Shown one piece after another: positions 47,040 to 58,383 of a stretch of 64,000 bases of DNA. Position numbers and translations under genes: made by a program. Origin of the DNA: Pegoplata infirma. Lineage: Eukaryota > Arthropoda > Insecta > Diptera > Anthomyiidae. Numbering within the stretch: the stretch's first letter is position 1; every line of letters begins with the position of its first letter. The stretch covers positions 174,501,896 to 174,565,895 of the forward strand of contig OY992540.1 in assembly GCA_963921195.1 (NCBI GenBank). The letters are read 5' to 3'. The notes below the pieces were generated by a model. It ran no database searches. It was not told the DNA's origin and worked only from the letters and a program-made list of their open reading frames with translations.

Positions 47040-47095
47040 AAGTCCCGCTTTTTAGGTCAAAACCCCGCTTTTTCAACTTTTCCATCCCGCTTTTC
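47040..47095. repeat. CCCGCTTTT triplicate
   Basis: TCCCGCTTTTTAGGTCAAAA, CCCCGCTTTTTCAAC and TCCCGCTTTTCAGTCAAAA form three short imperfect units; origin unknown. Confidence 0.4.
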
Positions 47096-47129
47096 AGTCA
47101 AAAACAGTTGGTCAGGTTATATATACCCT

Positions 47130-47280
47130 ATGATGCTACAGCTTGGATGAGATATCCTCGTGAAGATTCTTAAAAATATCTTCAGAGCCAGCCAGACTTA
47201 CGTGTGCCATTGTCTTGGTGCGATGTTAAGGTTATTTTTATTCCCAAACCTGGGAAGGTGATTTCTCCTTGGAAAAAGTT
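47130..47280 (+). mobile_element. LINE reverse transcriptase N-terminal fragment
   Basis: The frame around 47204-47270 reads LSWCDVKVIFIPKPGK, the classic first conserved block of Jockey/I-group reverse transcriptases (W..AKVVFIPKPGK). It stops matching after about 47280, where antisense LINE sequence begins. Dead fragment. Confidence 0.75.
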
Positions 47281-47418
47281 TAAGACCAATGTGCAGATGG
47301 ATTCTGGCCTAAGCAGGACAGTGGCAGAGAATGTGTTCTACCAATTCCTCAGTATTAGGTTCATCTCACCTTCTACAGCTGGAGTCGGAAATAAGTCCCA
47401 TTTTCTCTGTGATAACCT

Positions 47419-48876
47419 CCCAGGAAATTTTTTTAGAACCGATTCTGACAACACTTGTTATAGAACAGGTTCTTCGGTAACCATACGCTATTACACTTTA
47501 ATTATTCAGAACAAGTTAAGTGAAAATTATTGTGAAGCTTGTTCTCTGCAATCAAAATTTCATAACATTTTGGTTCTAAGGAATTAAAAAAAAGTATGTG
47601 TCAAAAAAAGTAAAAAAATAATATCAATTTATTTTTGTTAACCAAGAAAAAACACGAAGTTCTACTAAAATAGCAGGATATAATCGTGAAAATTGTTAAA
47701 ACAAAGGTGAGTAAATTAAATTTTCATTGCCTGAGTCGGGTGAAATACTAATAATATTATTTTTTTTATTTTTGTTTGCAGAAAATCCATGTTCTGGTAT
47801 GTCATTATTGAGCGAGTTCAGCAGAGAAACCTGCTACTCAATTGTTGAGATGTAGCATGTTTTGATTAGTTGACACTGCTGAACGCATTTTTTTAATAAA
47901 TGTTTTATATTGGAATAAATGATTTTTTTTTTATATTTTCATTTATTTTTTCTGTGGAAAATACTTTCTTATGATTTTTTTGTTTATTTCTTTGAATAAC
48001 GTAAAAAAAATAATTTCAATAAAACAGCTTATTTATCAGTTTGTGATCAAATGTAGCAAAATTTTTTAATGCTACCAGTGATAAGAAGCGCTCACTCAAC
48101 ATGTTGACTGAAATGTCAAAAATTCTACCGTTCAGCAGAATGTTGAGGAGCAGCTCAGTAGCAGCTTTCTCTGCTGAACGTACCCATTGTAAGGCCCAAA
48201 ATGCAACTTTGGAGGCGAAAACGGATAAATCCGTGTTAAAAAAATGTAAATATTCCATTTTATATATGATCCCGAGTAAAAAAAATACTTTTTAAGATCT
48301 AATTTGATCTCAAAATTGGCTGTATCAAATTGTATCAAATAATTATCTAATTGTATTATTTTAGATACACAAATATAAAAAATGATACAATTAGATCCGA
48401 ATTTTGGTCACATCCAAATAAATCCAGTTGATCTTATTTTATGTAAATAAATGTAGATTTATATAATTGTATGAAGTTTTATATATTTATGTATAACCTC
48501 AGATAAGAAAATGGAGCCATATTAAATCTTTCATATAATTTGATCTGAAAATATAAAAACTCATATATATTTTAATATGATTGTATCAAATTATATATTA
48601 TTATATCAAAACTTTTATACTAGGGATTGTCTTTATCTTTGTTTCATAAATTAATGCAATTTAAAATATTTCTTTAATTCTCATTTCTGTTCCGAATTTT
48701 ACTTTTAGAACCGATTCCGAGGAACAAAAATATGTTCTTATTTTGCTTACAAACACTTGTTACATTTGGGACAATCCCTTTGTAAAAAGAATCGGTGTTG
48801 TACAAGAATTAGAACGGTTCTAGGGAAGTATAAGTTGTTCCACAATCGGTTTTTTGCAACCGAAAATTTTGCTGGG
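47419..48876. mobile_element. CCCAGGAAATTTT TIR element, copy 2 (TSD CT)
   Basis: Left end CCCAGGAAATTTTTTTAGAA, right end CGAAAATTTTGCTGGG; AGAACCGATTC occurs near both ends. CT flanks both sides (47417-47418, 48877-48878) and the LINE alignment closes when it is removed. It contains an inverted repeat with GTTCAGCAGAGAAA (about 47816 and 48165) and a CCCGAG element at 48271-48625. Confidence 0.7.
48271..48625. mobile_element. CCCGAG TIR element 4 (TSD AT)
   Basis: Ends CCCGAGTAAAAAAAATAC and TTTTATACTAGGG, flanked by AT on both sides. The interior is dominated by TTGTATCAAAT/GATACAATTAGATC words. Confidence 0.65.
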
Positions 48877-48920
48877 CTATAAGGCAGTGATCACTTCAGT
48901 AAGTGGACGGCAATTCCGTC

Positions 48921-49356
48921 TACACCATTTACAGATGTAATTCGTAAAAGATCAATTGTAATTCGAAGATTCAACTTGTAATTCGAAGATTCCATTTGTA
49001 ATTCGAAAATTCCATTTGTAATTCGAAGATTCCATTTGTAATTCGATGATTATACTTGTAATTCGAAGATTCTATTTGTAATTCGAAGATTCCATTTTTG
49101 ATTCGAAGATTCCAATTGTAATTCGAAAACTGAATTTCCATTGATATTTTACGAATTACAATTGGAATCTTCGAATTACAAATGAAATCTTCAAATTACA
49201 AATAGAATCTTCGAATTACAAATAGAATCTTCGAATCACAAGTAGAATTTTCGAATTACAAATGGAATCTCCGACTTACATATGGAATCTTCGAATTACA
49301 AGTAGAATCTTCATATTACAATTGATCTTTTACGAATTACATCTGTAAATGGTGTA
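48921..49356. mobile_element. Foldback element with 20-bp tandem arms
   Basis: TACACCATTTACAGATGTAA (48921) is mirrored at 49356. Each arm is a tandem array of about eight 20-bp units (GTAATTCGAAGATTCCATTT and variants), inverted around a centre near 49135. Tandem short repeats building long inverted arms is the architecture of FB-type foldback elements. The family recurs at 37627-37910 and in the composite at 56087-60546. Confidence 0.85.
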
Positions 49357-49560
49357 GTAAGCAGGATTAAGTAGTTGGATTTCTTCAGATTGTAGCATGA
49401 CCACAATCTTCTATTGATCGTACTTGTTATTAGCTCTATCAACTTTCTGTTAGCCATTGTGGTGCATAGATTATCGCGTAGCGATCTAATAGAATAGGAT
49501 GTGTAGATAGATATGTACCGAAGTACCATCCGCACCTTGCGTGCTTGTTCTCTTCCTACT

Positions 49561-50084
49561 CCTACTGAATTTTATTTTTGTAAAAGTGGCCACACACTTA
49601 CAGTATCGTTGTACAACTTGTTGGATGGACGTGTATTAGACCGACTCACAATATATGGGCAACAAAATGTTAAAGTTGTACCCGCCTGAAAATTAATTTT
49701 GACATTTTTTATGATGATTCCCAAATTATTTGGGTTCTAACAATAATCTATCGTGAGTTAAAACACGTCAGAAAGGGTCCAAAACTTATGTTTTTCATGA
49801 ATAAAAAATTCGATAAATCGATCGGCATTAAAAGATTATAGAAATCTAACAATAGACTCGAGATAACGAGATGTTTATGTTAAAGATTAAACTTTGCCAT
49901 TTTTTGTCCAATTTTCACTTCTAATACATCGTTAAAAAGGTGTTCACCACCGCTTTGTGGTACTCGTATTCATGTCAATGTAAAGTTGTCTGTAAAATAC
50001 ATATGTATGTAAAAAATATTGAAATTGAATATTTTTTTTTACTTTTTTTCTTTATGTCCTCTATTTAAAATCTGGTCGCCTTAG
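49561..50084. other. Nothing recognised
   Basis: Intermediate-complexity DNA between two LINE remnants, with an ACATATGTATGT word near 50000. No frame or element end supported. Confidence 0.4.
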
Positions 50085-51060
50085 CTAAACGGGCTACAAA
50101 GAATGGCTGCTTTGGGAATTGCTGGTACTATGAGCACCACCATGGGCGTATCTCTGAACGCTATGTTAGACATCCTTCCCATGGACCTATATATTCGAGA
50201 GGTAGCCATAAAATCTCTGCGTAGGGTCCGTAAGAGTTAGACATGTTATGGGGAGTAAAATGTAGGTCATGGTCGACTGTTCAATAGGCTATCGAAACTT
50301 TGTTCGATATGCCGTTGGAAGGTATGACCTCTTGCATCGAGCTTGGTAGAAAGTTTGGTCTGTCTTCTGTGGGTTCTAGGTCGTAGGGGAATACGGGAAA
50401 ACGAGATAGCCGATTCTTTGGCAGATGTTGGCTCCGATACAATTCCTCACAATCCAGAGCCTCAGATTGGTATAGACTTGACATGAATGATGCATTGGAC
50501 AAACACTCACATGAAATCAATTTTCATTGAAAGATGGTCTAACGAGTCAACATTCAAGAATACTAAACGTGATCTACGTGATCAGATCAGGCAAGAAAGT
50601 GGCTAACTATTAACCTAAGTAGAATATACTGTCGCAGACTTACTGGCCAGATTACGGGACACAATACCTATGCTCCCCATATGACGAAATTGGGAGTCTT
50701 ATCAGACCCCTTCTGTGCAACTTGTCTTGAATATGAGGACACAACAGAACACTTCGTCTGTTGTTGTCCAGCGTTCTCAAGAGTTGAACTGCGGATAATG
50801 GGTTCTGATATTCTGTCAATGGACATGGTCCATAGACTCCCCTTGTCTGATTTTCTCAAGTTTGTGAAAGCAACTGAGAAATTGTGAACAAGTATTTTTC
50901 ACTGTATTTTTCTTTATATTTTCTTCTAATCCTTTACTAATTTCCTTTTCCTGGTAAGGTAAAATGGACTATTTTAAGTCTGAGCGCCATGGACTTGCAT
51001 ATTTCTCTTATTTAGGCTTGTACAACTCACCCAACTTGACATGAACATTTCAATAAAAAA
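50085..51060 (+). mobile_element. Degenerate LINE: RT thumb, RNase H end, CCHC knuckle
   Basis: 50085-50240 reads LQRMAALGIAGTMSTTMG then LPMDLYIREVA, the RT thumb. About 50395-50460 holds an RNase H end (ADSLADVGSDT). 50630-50887 is open: CRRLTGQITGHN, then CATCLEYEDTTEHFVCCCPA (the CCHC knuckle), then a short tail to a TGA. Stops and frameshifts separate the parts, and most of the RNase H is lost. The 3' UTR runs to about 51060. The sequence differs from the 32682 copy, so it is another family of the I/LOA/R1 group. Confidence 0.8.
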
Positions 51061-52610
51061 TATTAGGGGCTTTTGAGAATATGCATTTGGTGCGTGGTTA
51101 TTAAAACAACATTGCCTATCACGTGGTACTAAATCAAAAGTTGGGTATAGCCCTAATGAACATATTTACATATATGGAAAACAGTTGTACTTTGGTACTT
51201 TTAAATTTCTTAAAATAATGGTCTTAAAAACTTGAAATCTTGATTTTAAGGAAACAAAAATGAGTAAATGGGGAACATTGGTACTTTTTTTATAACAATT
51301 AAACTCAAAACCATAGAATCTCAAAATTTAACATGTAGAATCCTCTAGCAGAGTTAACATCCAAGAAAAGGACATATTGGGAAATTTAAAAGAAAACACT
51401 TTTTAGGTAAAAAAAGGGTTCCTAAGCAATTACAGTACGAAGTGTGAAGGGGATCCGCTAGTATTCTATAAATAAAACCTAAATGTAGCCTGTATTTATC
51501 CCTCCTTGATAAAGTATCGAAATTCACGATAGGTGAAACAGATCCCTCAGTAAAGCCACAGACAGCTTTTCCCAAAAAAAAATCTTAAAAAATTGGAGTT
51601 TAAAACTCGACTGGATGCAAATTTTTAAGAATTTAAAAAAAAATAATTTTTTTTTGAAAAAAAGACAATTAAGCCTGAAATTTCAAAAGTTTTGATAATT
51701 TACCAAATACGTATGTGTGCGTATCTACATATACGTATGCATATGTACATTATTCGCATATGTGTGTATTGTAAAAGTATCAAACATATAAATATTTTTA
51801 AATACTCCTGTTCATCCACCTACCACCACCCTCTAGTTCTTTCTGCATACAACATATGAGTTGGCTGGCATGTATGTAGGTTTGTGTTAATGTCGATTAA
51901 AACTTTTACAATACAAACCACTGTAACGTCCACCAGCCATTGCCATCTAACAACAAGAATGCCAGCCATACTGAAATTTTAATTCCTCGCCCACTTAATT
52001 CTGTTCACTTTTCGTTAGTATTCAAGTTTTGAATGTGCGCGGTGAGCCACGAAATGGAAAATGGCAAAGAGGAGGGTAAGCAAACTGGAACTGACAGGCT
52101 TCGTTAGAAAGTTCATATGTGTAATATTGTATGTATGTCTGTCTGTCGTTATGCATATGATGAGTATGTAGAAATGGTTTAGTTCGGTATTGTATTTATA
52201 TGTACTTATGTACCATACATATATGTATGTACCATATATAACAATATGAGTTTGTGGTGTTCTATAAACTAACGTGGGTTAGGGTAGGGGGTTGATATCC
52301 ATAGATGTGATTAGAACAAAAGAAGCGATGTTCAAAGTTTTTCCTAAAGTAAATAAATATCAAAGAAACGGGGTTGACTTTCTGTTGGCTGACAAGTGAT
52401 TAAAGACAGTTTTGTTATGAGTATGGAGATTTGCATATGAAAGTAGGTAGGTATCCATCCATTTATAAGAAAACATACACACACACACACATATATACAT
52501 TTTCAATAGTAAATAGTTTAACATTAATTTAACCATTTTTCTTAGTACACTATAAATACTCCCAAAATAATAATCAGTAAAAGGGTTAGCATTCCCAATT
52601 TACTGAACAT
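51061..52610. other. Low-copy-looking island with short microsatellites
   Basis: No TE ends. 51700-52560 is the most complex sequence of the window, with ACATATGTATG words (51740, 52215), GTCTGTCTGTC (52136) and an (AC)n run at 52475-52490. It could be ancestral intergenic DNA; no gene or exon recognised. Confidence 0.45.
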
Positions 52611-53374
52611 GTACATTAGGGTGGTACGAATAATGACATTTTTTTTCTAATTTCGTCGATCGTCGGGCAAATTTTGAATTTTTTTGGTCTAAAGTCTCCA
52701 TGTTTAAATTTTTAGCTAAATTAGACAACATTAACCCGTGCCGTTGGGGGTTAAAGTTTTGCCCTAAAAATTTTTCCATACAAACCAAAAATTTTTTTTT
52801 CGATTTTTTATTTTTTTTATTATTATTTTACTTGATTAGCTTATAAACGATAAAAGGTTCATTTTGGCGGAATATGGCTTTCAGGTTTAAAATTAACTTC
52901 GAATAAAAAAACTGTTTAATAAAACTTTAATAGATAAAACATAGTGGAGGATGAAGGTTTTCAGAAAATTATAATTTGAGACACCCAGTTTCATAACAGG
53001 GTTACCGTAATTAGTGCCAAAAAGCAATGCCGTATCGTCATATACATAATAGAGTGTGTAATGGTAACTATGAGAACTATACAACTAAGAAGTACACTAT
53101 ATATTCGGTTTGAGGCATTGCCAAACATTTCACCATTGCAAGTTTGTAATGGAATAATATAAAAGAGGGTTAACTACGAGGACACATGGAGATTGGGGAA
53201 CTTTTCATTAATGACCCTATACTAAAGGTCAAGGACAAAATATTACCAACACAAGTATTTACTAGGAACTTTGAAACTAAGATCCTTAATCAGAACGTGT
53301 GGTCATACATGCCCAGAAACGTGTTTTGCTTTGGGAAAATCCCCATTAATGTTACAGGCAGAACTGTATGTCAT
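52611..53374. other. AT-rich stretch, possible decayed element
   Basis: ATTAGGGTGGTACGAATAAT at about 52615 looks like an element end but no partner was found. The rest holds nothing supportable. Confidence 0.3.
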
Positions 53375-54023
53375 TTACATATCGCTCATTTACTTGTATA
53401 ATGTCATAACTCAAAATATGTCGTTTTTGCGTAAACCATACAGAATTATTTGATATATCCTGCTTTATATTGTGTTAAAAATTCGTATTAACCCGAGTAA
53501 AAATGTTTAGATATATTTTTATATATCACGTCTTATCCGAGATTTTAAAGATCTTACTCGGATCAGTACTGATCCGAAATTTGAAAGATTAGTACTGATC
53601 CGAAAAATGGATCGCTAAGATTAGATCAGTTTTAGTCGGACGGATACAATGTTATCCGAAAAATGGGTTTATATAAATAGATAAACCGATTTTTCGGATG
53701 AAATTGTATCCGTCCGATGTTATCCGAAAAATGGGTTTATATAAATAGATAAACCCATTTTTGGGATGAAATTGTATCCGTCCGATTAAAACTGATCTAA
53801 TCTTAGCGATCCATTTTTCGGATCAGTACTGATCCTTCACATTTTTACTTGGGAATATCTTCTAAACTCACCGTATGAGAAGAGAACACGCCATTATAAG
53901 ATTTTCCATATACGGGCCTTTTCAATGTAAAACAAGTTTCAATTGTAAACTTTAAACAGGTTTTCTGTAAAATCAAAAATTTTGCGTTATGACACTATAC
54001 AAGTAAATGAGCGATATGTGTAA
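53375..54023. mobile_element. TIR element with CATATCGCTCATTTACTTGT ends
   Basis: ACATATCGCTCATTTACTTG near 53377 faces CAAGTAAATGAGCGATATGT near 54000-54021, and the TIR of about 40 bp goes on through TATAATGTCATAAC. It hosts the CCCGAG element at 53492-53853. Confidence 0.65.
53492..53853. mobile_element. CCCGAG TIR element 3, palindromic (TSD AA)
   Basis: Ends CCCGAGTAAAAATG and CATTTTTACTTGGG, with AA on both sides. The arms are made of GGATCAGTACTGATCC, TTATCCGAAAAATGGG and GGACGGATACAAT modules folded about a centre near 53690. Confidence 0.8.
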
Positions 54024-54074
54024 CCGAATGTCACGTACCTATATACATATGTATGAACATAATGTCTGACAGTT

Positions 54075-55240
54075 AGGCTGCACTAAGAGCTCTTGCAAGC
54101 TTATGGTGTGTCCTCCGGACTGGTCATGAACTATGTTGGATCCCTTATAAAGTTATATAAGTTATACCATTCTCTGGTCTGCCAATGACCACTTCTGGAT
54201 GTGGAAAGTGGGTTCAACAATGTCAAAATATCACCAGTTCTTAATGCCCTACAAAGTACAAGCACTGTTGAAAACCATGGCAATTAACGCGAAGATAGGT
54301 GGTGGTAAAGCGAGGAATGTAGTATGGAATGAGTATTAAGGTGATTGCCTATGCTGATTACGTTGTAATACTAATCACTGGTAAGTTTTTACCCACGGTT
54401 AGGGAACACGTGGAATCAGCGCATAAGATGATCTCATCGTCAACAAAGGACGATGGTCTCGGAGTTAATCCCGACAAAACCGAACTCGTGTTGTTCACAA
54501 AAAGGACTAACAAAAGAAGTCTCCGAGTGTCATCCACCGATCTCCATGGAATCGGTCTTATTTTGTAGAGCAGGAAAGATAATCGAACGCGTATCTTTTA
54601 AGCGACCCAAATTTATATTTAGGGGGTGCAAATGAGGGGAAGAAAGGACCGTTTTTCAGTATTTTGTTTATCTCCCATTATATGCAAGTAACCTAGTCAG
54701 CATGACATTCGCTATGACAAAGCATAGCACATGAAAGCTCTTTGGAATACCTATCTTAATGTGCAAAGCACATTTTCAAAGATGCACAGCTTTTCGTCCT
54801 ATTGAGTAAAAAACTTAACATTTTAGGACATTATTGTTAATAAATCCAAAACAAAATGTATTCTTGCCACGTTGTTTCCACCACGAGATAGGTATTTTAA
54901 ATAAGTTTAGTCTGATACCAGATATGCCTATGTTTATTTTGATTAAATGAGGGTACATCGTAAAAAACTATGTACCCTCATTTAATCAAAATGTGTTTGG
55001 TTCGCTAAAAAAATGAATTTTTGTTCGAATCCAAATTTCACGAAGATCGAAAGGTGACACTAGGGACAGTGTCACCTTTGTAAAATAGACAGGTTTGTTC
55101 TTCCCAATTTTGATGAAATCACCCTGGAACTATATAATGATGCGAAATACCTGGGCGTAATCCTGGACTCAAAGTGCGTTACAGTTAATTTTGAGGTTTT
55201 TAAACGCCAATATTTAAAAAAACAGTACACGTTAGAAAAA
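54075..55240 (+). mobile_element. LINE reverse transcriptase, interrupted and mutated
   Basis: RT motif A appears at 54195 as LDVESGFNNV. Motif C follows at 54350-54361 as YADY, so the second catalytic Asp of YADD is lost. Next comes GLGVNPDKTELVLFTKRT at about 54455. The frame is broken by a TIR element (54515-55072) and resumes with DRFVLPNFDEITLELYNDAK and YLGVILDSK at about 55087-55185. These are the palm and the start of the thumb of an I/LOA/R1-group ORF2. Frameshifts lie between motifs A and C. Endonuclease and RNase H are absent. Not functional. Confidence 0.85.
54515..55072. mobile_element. GGAGAGTCTTCC-family TIR element, copy 2 (inverted)
   Basis: GAAGTCTCCGAGTGTCATCC then CGATCTCCATGGAATCGG on the left, and CGAAGATCGAAAGGTGACAC on the right, match the element at 39404-40190 in reverse. 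It lacks the 230-bp MITE present there. The right end is approximate. Confidence 0.7.
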
Positions 55241-56086
55241 TTTGGATGCCGGATTTGGAATCACGAGGTCTCATTTATACTAAATGTAGTACAATTTTGT
55301 GTTAGCAACTAAAAAATACGTTACAGTGGAGACCCAAAAAGTGCCAAATTACCGTTTTTTCAGTGTTCAAATGCGAATGTCATAAAAATCTTACGTGATA
55401 GAAAAATGTGGAAGGCAGATTTGTAATAAGGAGTTCAAAATTTTTTTACATCATGTATTTTTATTCATGGGAGTGCAAATTTCTATGAATTTGTTTAAGT
55501 TTTATATAAAAGCAGAGTAAAACAATTAATAAAACTTTAAAATATAATTTGTTTTAAATTTCCTATAAATTTCTAACCATATTTATATGATAAGAATTTA
55601 ATGAAAATACAAAAAGCTCGTTAAGGGGTACGCGGCTGATAAAATTTAAAAGCAGTGGTACGCGAGCCAAAAAGGTTGGTAACCGCTGCTCTAGAGGATA
55701 TTCCTGTTAGTTCGGGAGTTATCGAAATTTTCCCGGAGGTCCACATTGTTTCGTAAGGGGACAACGAAATTTTGAAACACTGATATGGCCGATAAGCCGA
55801 GACACCCAACCTTAAAATCGTCTCTTTTATGTATATTTTAAGTTTCAGGCAAATCGGTTTATAATGGTTGAGATACTTCCCTTGTTAGTCCCAACAGGGA
55901 ACGGTTATAATACCCATTGGGATTGTGAACGTTTTGGAAACGGTCATAGCCCCCACAACTATTATGGGTATTATGACCGTTATGAATTTGGTCATATTTC
56001 CCATTTCCGTTATGGGCGTAATGTCCGTGGGGATTATGTCCTGTCGTCACAGTCTACGTCCAGTGTTACGAACAATAACAAATAAA
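55241..56086. other. Mixed decayed repeats
   Basis: 55616-55689 reads inward from its right end CAGCGGTTACCAACCTTTTT, a typical hAT end followed by CTCTAGAG. I found no convincing left end, although CAGTGGAGACCC at 55324 is a weak candidate. 55880-56040 contains imperfect GTTATG/CATTATGACCGTT units. No gene supported. Confidence 0.4.
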
Positions 56087-56172
56087 AGAATTTTGTTAAT
56101 CGAAATTTAGAGATTGTATTTGTAATTCCAAAATTTTATTTGTAATTCGTAAATTCCAATTGGATTCGTATA

Positions 56173-58034
56173 CACTCAAAAAAGTATGTCGGTAAAATCT
56201 ACTACAAAAGACAGTTGTTTTGACTACATTTTGTCGTTGAAAAGGCGTCCACTACATAAACGGTAAAAACAACTGAACATGTTGTTGTTTTTAACTATTG
56301 ATTTTCAACTACAAAATGTAGTAAAAACTACTACAAAACTGTTTAATACAGTTGTTTATTCTACAATTGCCTGAAATTTTATTTAAAAAATTTCTTAAAC
56401 GTTTAAATGATTGATATTTATTTATTTAAAAAGCAATACATTTCAGTTGGTTGTATAGAATTTCGACATGATGACAATTTTTTGATGTATTTATCTGGAA
56501 TTATAGAAGAAAAAAATTATATTAATAAAATGTTAAACAAAATAAATTGATTGTATTTACCTTTGTTTTTTTAATAGTTCATTTCAAATTTTCACCGCTA
56601 CTGATCAAAATTTGTCTGGAATAAAAAAAAACGAAATGCTTTGGCAAAATTGATTTATAAAAAACAAGTAAGAAAATTATAGTCGGTCAAGACCGACCAT
56701 ATAATACCCTACACCAGAGTTTCCCGGAAAATGGGTCCCAAGTTCAAACATGGACTGATTAGATCTATATTTTGTCAAATCTTTAATAAGTGTAAAAAGC
56801 ACTCACTAATAAAATTTGAGTGGAATAGGCTTCTTTTTGTTGACAATAAATCGCTTCAACTGAATATCGGGGGAAATTTCCACATGGGACCTAAGTGCAA
56901 AAATGGTCCGATGATAATCAGATTTGATAAGGTTATTAAAGAATGCGTTTAACATACACAAACAGAATTGTAATTAAATATTTTCTATTTTCATGAAATT
57001 TGAGAGATTTATGTGAAAATCGGGAAGGTGGTTTGTATGGGGGCTACAAGAAGAACTAGTCCGATTTCTTTAAAATTCGGAATGTTGATTTGTGTGGATA
57101 AAACATGATTACCTGGCAAATTTCGAAAAGATACCTATTAAAATGCGGCTATTAGAGTCATTTGAGCCAAAACTAAAGAGGACCTTTGTATGGGGGCTAG
57201 GTCTAAATATGGACCGATTTTTTCCAATTTCAATAGGCTTCGTCCTTGGGCCAAAAGAGGCTTAAGTTTCAAATTTCAAGTCAATTGATTAAGAATTGCG
57301 ACCTGTATCGTGTTTACACCGTTTACATGGACTCAAAAAGTGATTCTAAGTCGATCGGTATACTTAAAAGTGGGTCTAGGACCAATATTTCGGGTAGTTA
57401 CAAACATCAGCACAAACTCATTATACCCTGTACCACAGTGTGGTGTAGGGTATAAAAAGAATTAATTTGAAATGTTTCAAAAAAGTATGTACCTGCTCTG
57501 TTGTGTATACAAAGAAAAGAAAGATGGCGCGCTCATAAGAAAACAAAACACTGCACACATTTTATTTTGTTTTTTTCCGATTGGTTTTTACGCACGCTTA
57601 TGTGAGCGCTATATTATACACACTTGTTATCTCATTTATCCACTTATTTTCTTTCGCTCAAGAATATTTTTCCAAAAACATATTTTTTGTTATAATTAAA
57701 TTTAATAAATTGTAATTTAATTTATTTAGATATTATTTATTTGGTATAAAAATAATTCCTTCCGCATCCCGCACGACCAACTCGCTCGACACATTCGTTT
57801 GCAATAAAAATTTCTAGAAAAAAACGAGTTTTAGAAAAAAAACTAAAAACAACTACATAAATCAACTATTGCTACAGTGTAGTATATTTTTTGTAGTTAT
57901 TTTTTGAAACTACTACAAAAAAAGTTGTTTGAGATTTTTTCATACAAAAACGACCGAAATTGTAGTTAAAAACAACAGCTACTACTTACTACACAAACGA
58001 CCGTCATGTAGTAACTGCAATAATTTTCTGAGTG
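56173..58034. mobile_element. CACTCAAAAAA TIR element with ACTACAAAA arms (TSD TA)
   Basis: Ends CACTCAAAAAAGTATG and AATTTTCTGAGTG, with TA on both sides. Sub-terminal arms are full of AACTACTACAAAA and AAAAACAACT words at 56190-56380 and 57840-58015. The ends resemble the mariner-type family at 39767 and 40678. It hosts a mini-me-like repeat; no transposase seen. Confidence 0.75.
56663..57459 (+). mobile_element. mini-me-like repeat, second subfamily
   Basis: Starts ACAAGTAAGAAAATTATAGT then CGGTCAAGACCGACC and ATACCCTACACCAG; ends CCTGTACCACAGTG then TGGTGTAGGGTATAAAAAG. It contains AATATTTCGGGTAGTTACAA near the end, as in the other copies, but lacks the GACR run. The body repeats GGGACC(T/C)AAGT-type and TATGGGGGCTA phrases. 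Confidence 0.65.
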
Positions 58035-58383
58035 TATGATCAATTAAAACTCAAAAAAAGGTAAATTGAAATTCGTGATTAATCGATTTTCTACGAATTA
58101 CAATTAATCTTTTATCGATCTTCGAATTACAAATAAAAACCCACCAACACATTTTTATTTCTTATTTCCAAGTACTATCCTATCAAAATATTTAGTTGCC
58201 GTTACGCGTAAATTCCATCAAAAGCACGAGTGGTCGAACAATCAATACAAAATTTTTTTTTTAACGAATTACAATTAACTTCTTGTGAATCTTCAAATTA
58301 CAAATAAATCTGCGAACTTCAATTGCCCATTTACGAACATTTGTAAATGGTGTGGACTTCATTGAACACATTAAAAAAAGGTT

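Larger units (their letters stand above)
47281..49560 (-). mobile_element. Antisense LINE 3' end split by two insertions
   Basis: Reading the minus strand from about 49480: ANRKLIELITSTINRRLWS then NYLILLT aligns with the segment before the conserved Cys-Arg block of the LINE at 32682-33250. A foldback (49356-48921) interrupts. 48920-48877 encodes the degraded CR.LTG...HCLI block. A CCCAGG element (48876-47419) interrupts again. 47418-47285 gives ITEKMGLISDSSCRR, a TGA, DEPNTEELVEHILCHCPA and ARIHLHIG, the CCHC knuckle. Order and spacing match the 32682 copy once both guests are set aside. Contains stops; not functional. Confidence 0.75.

Noticed and set aside
48921..49356. CRISPR-like array of 20-bp units
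   Set aside because: Units are contiguous without spacers, diverged, and inverted halfway; this is a foldback arm in a eukaryotic genome.
55324..55689. Complete hAT from CAGTGGAGACCC to AACCGCTG
   Set aside because: The right end looks real but the left 8-mer ATACGTTA does not match CTCTAGAG, and the TIR similarity is weak.
55859..56085. His/Asn/Gly-rich frames resembling a repetitive secreted protein
   Set aside because: Both strands are open because the DNA is an imperfect repeat of GTTATG/CATTATG units; no signal peptide or conserved start.
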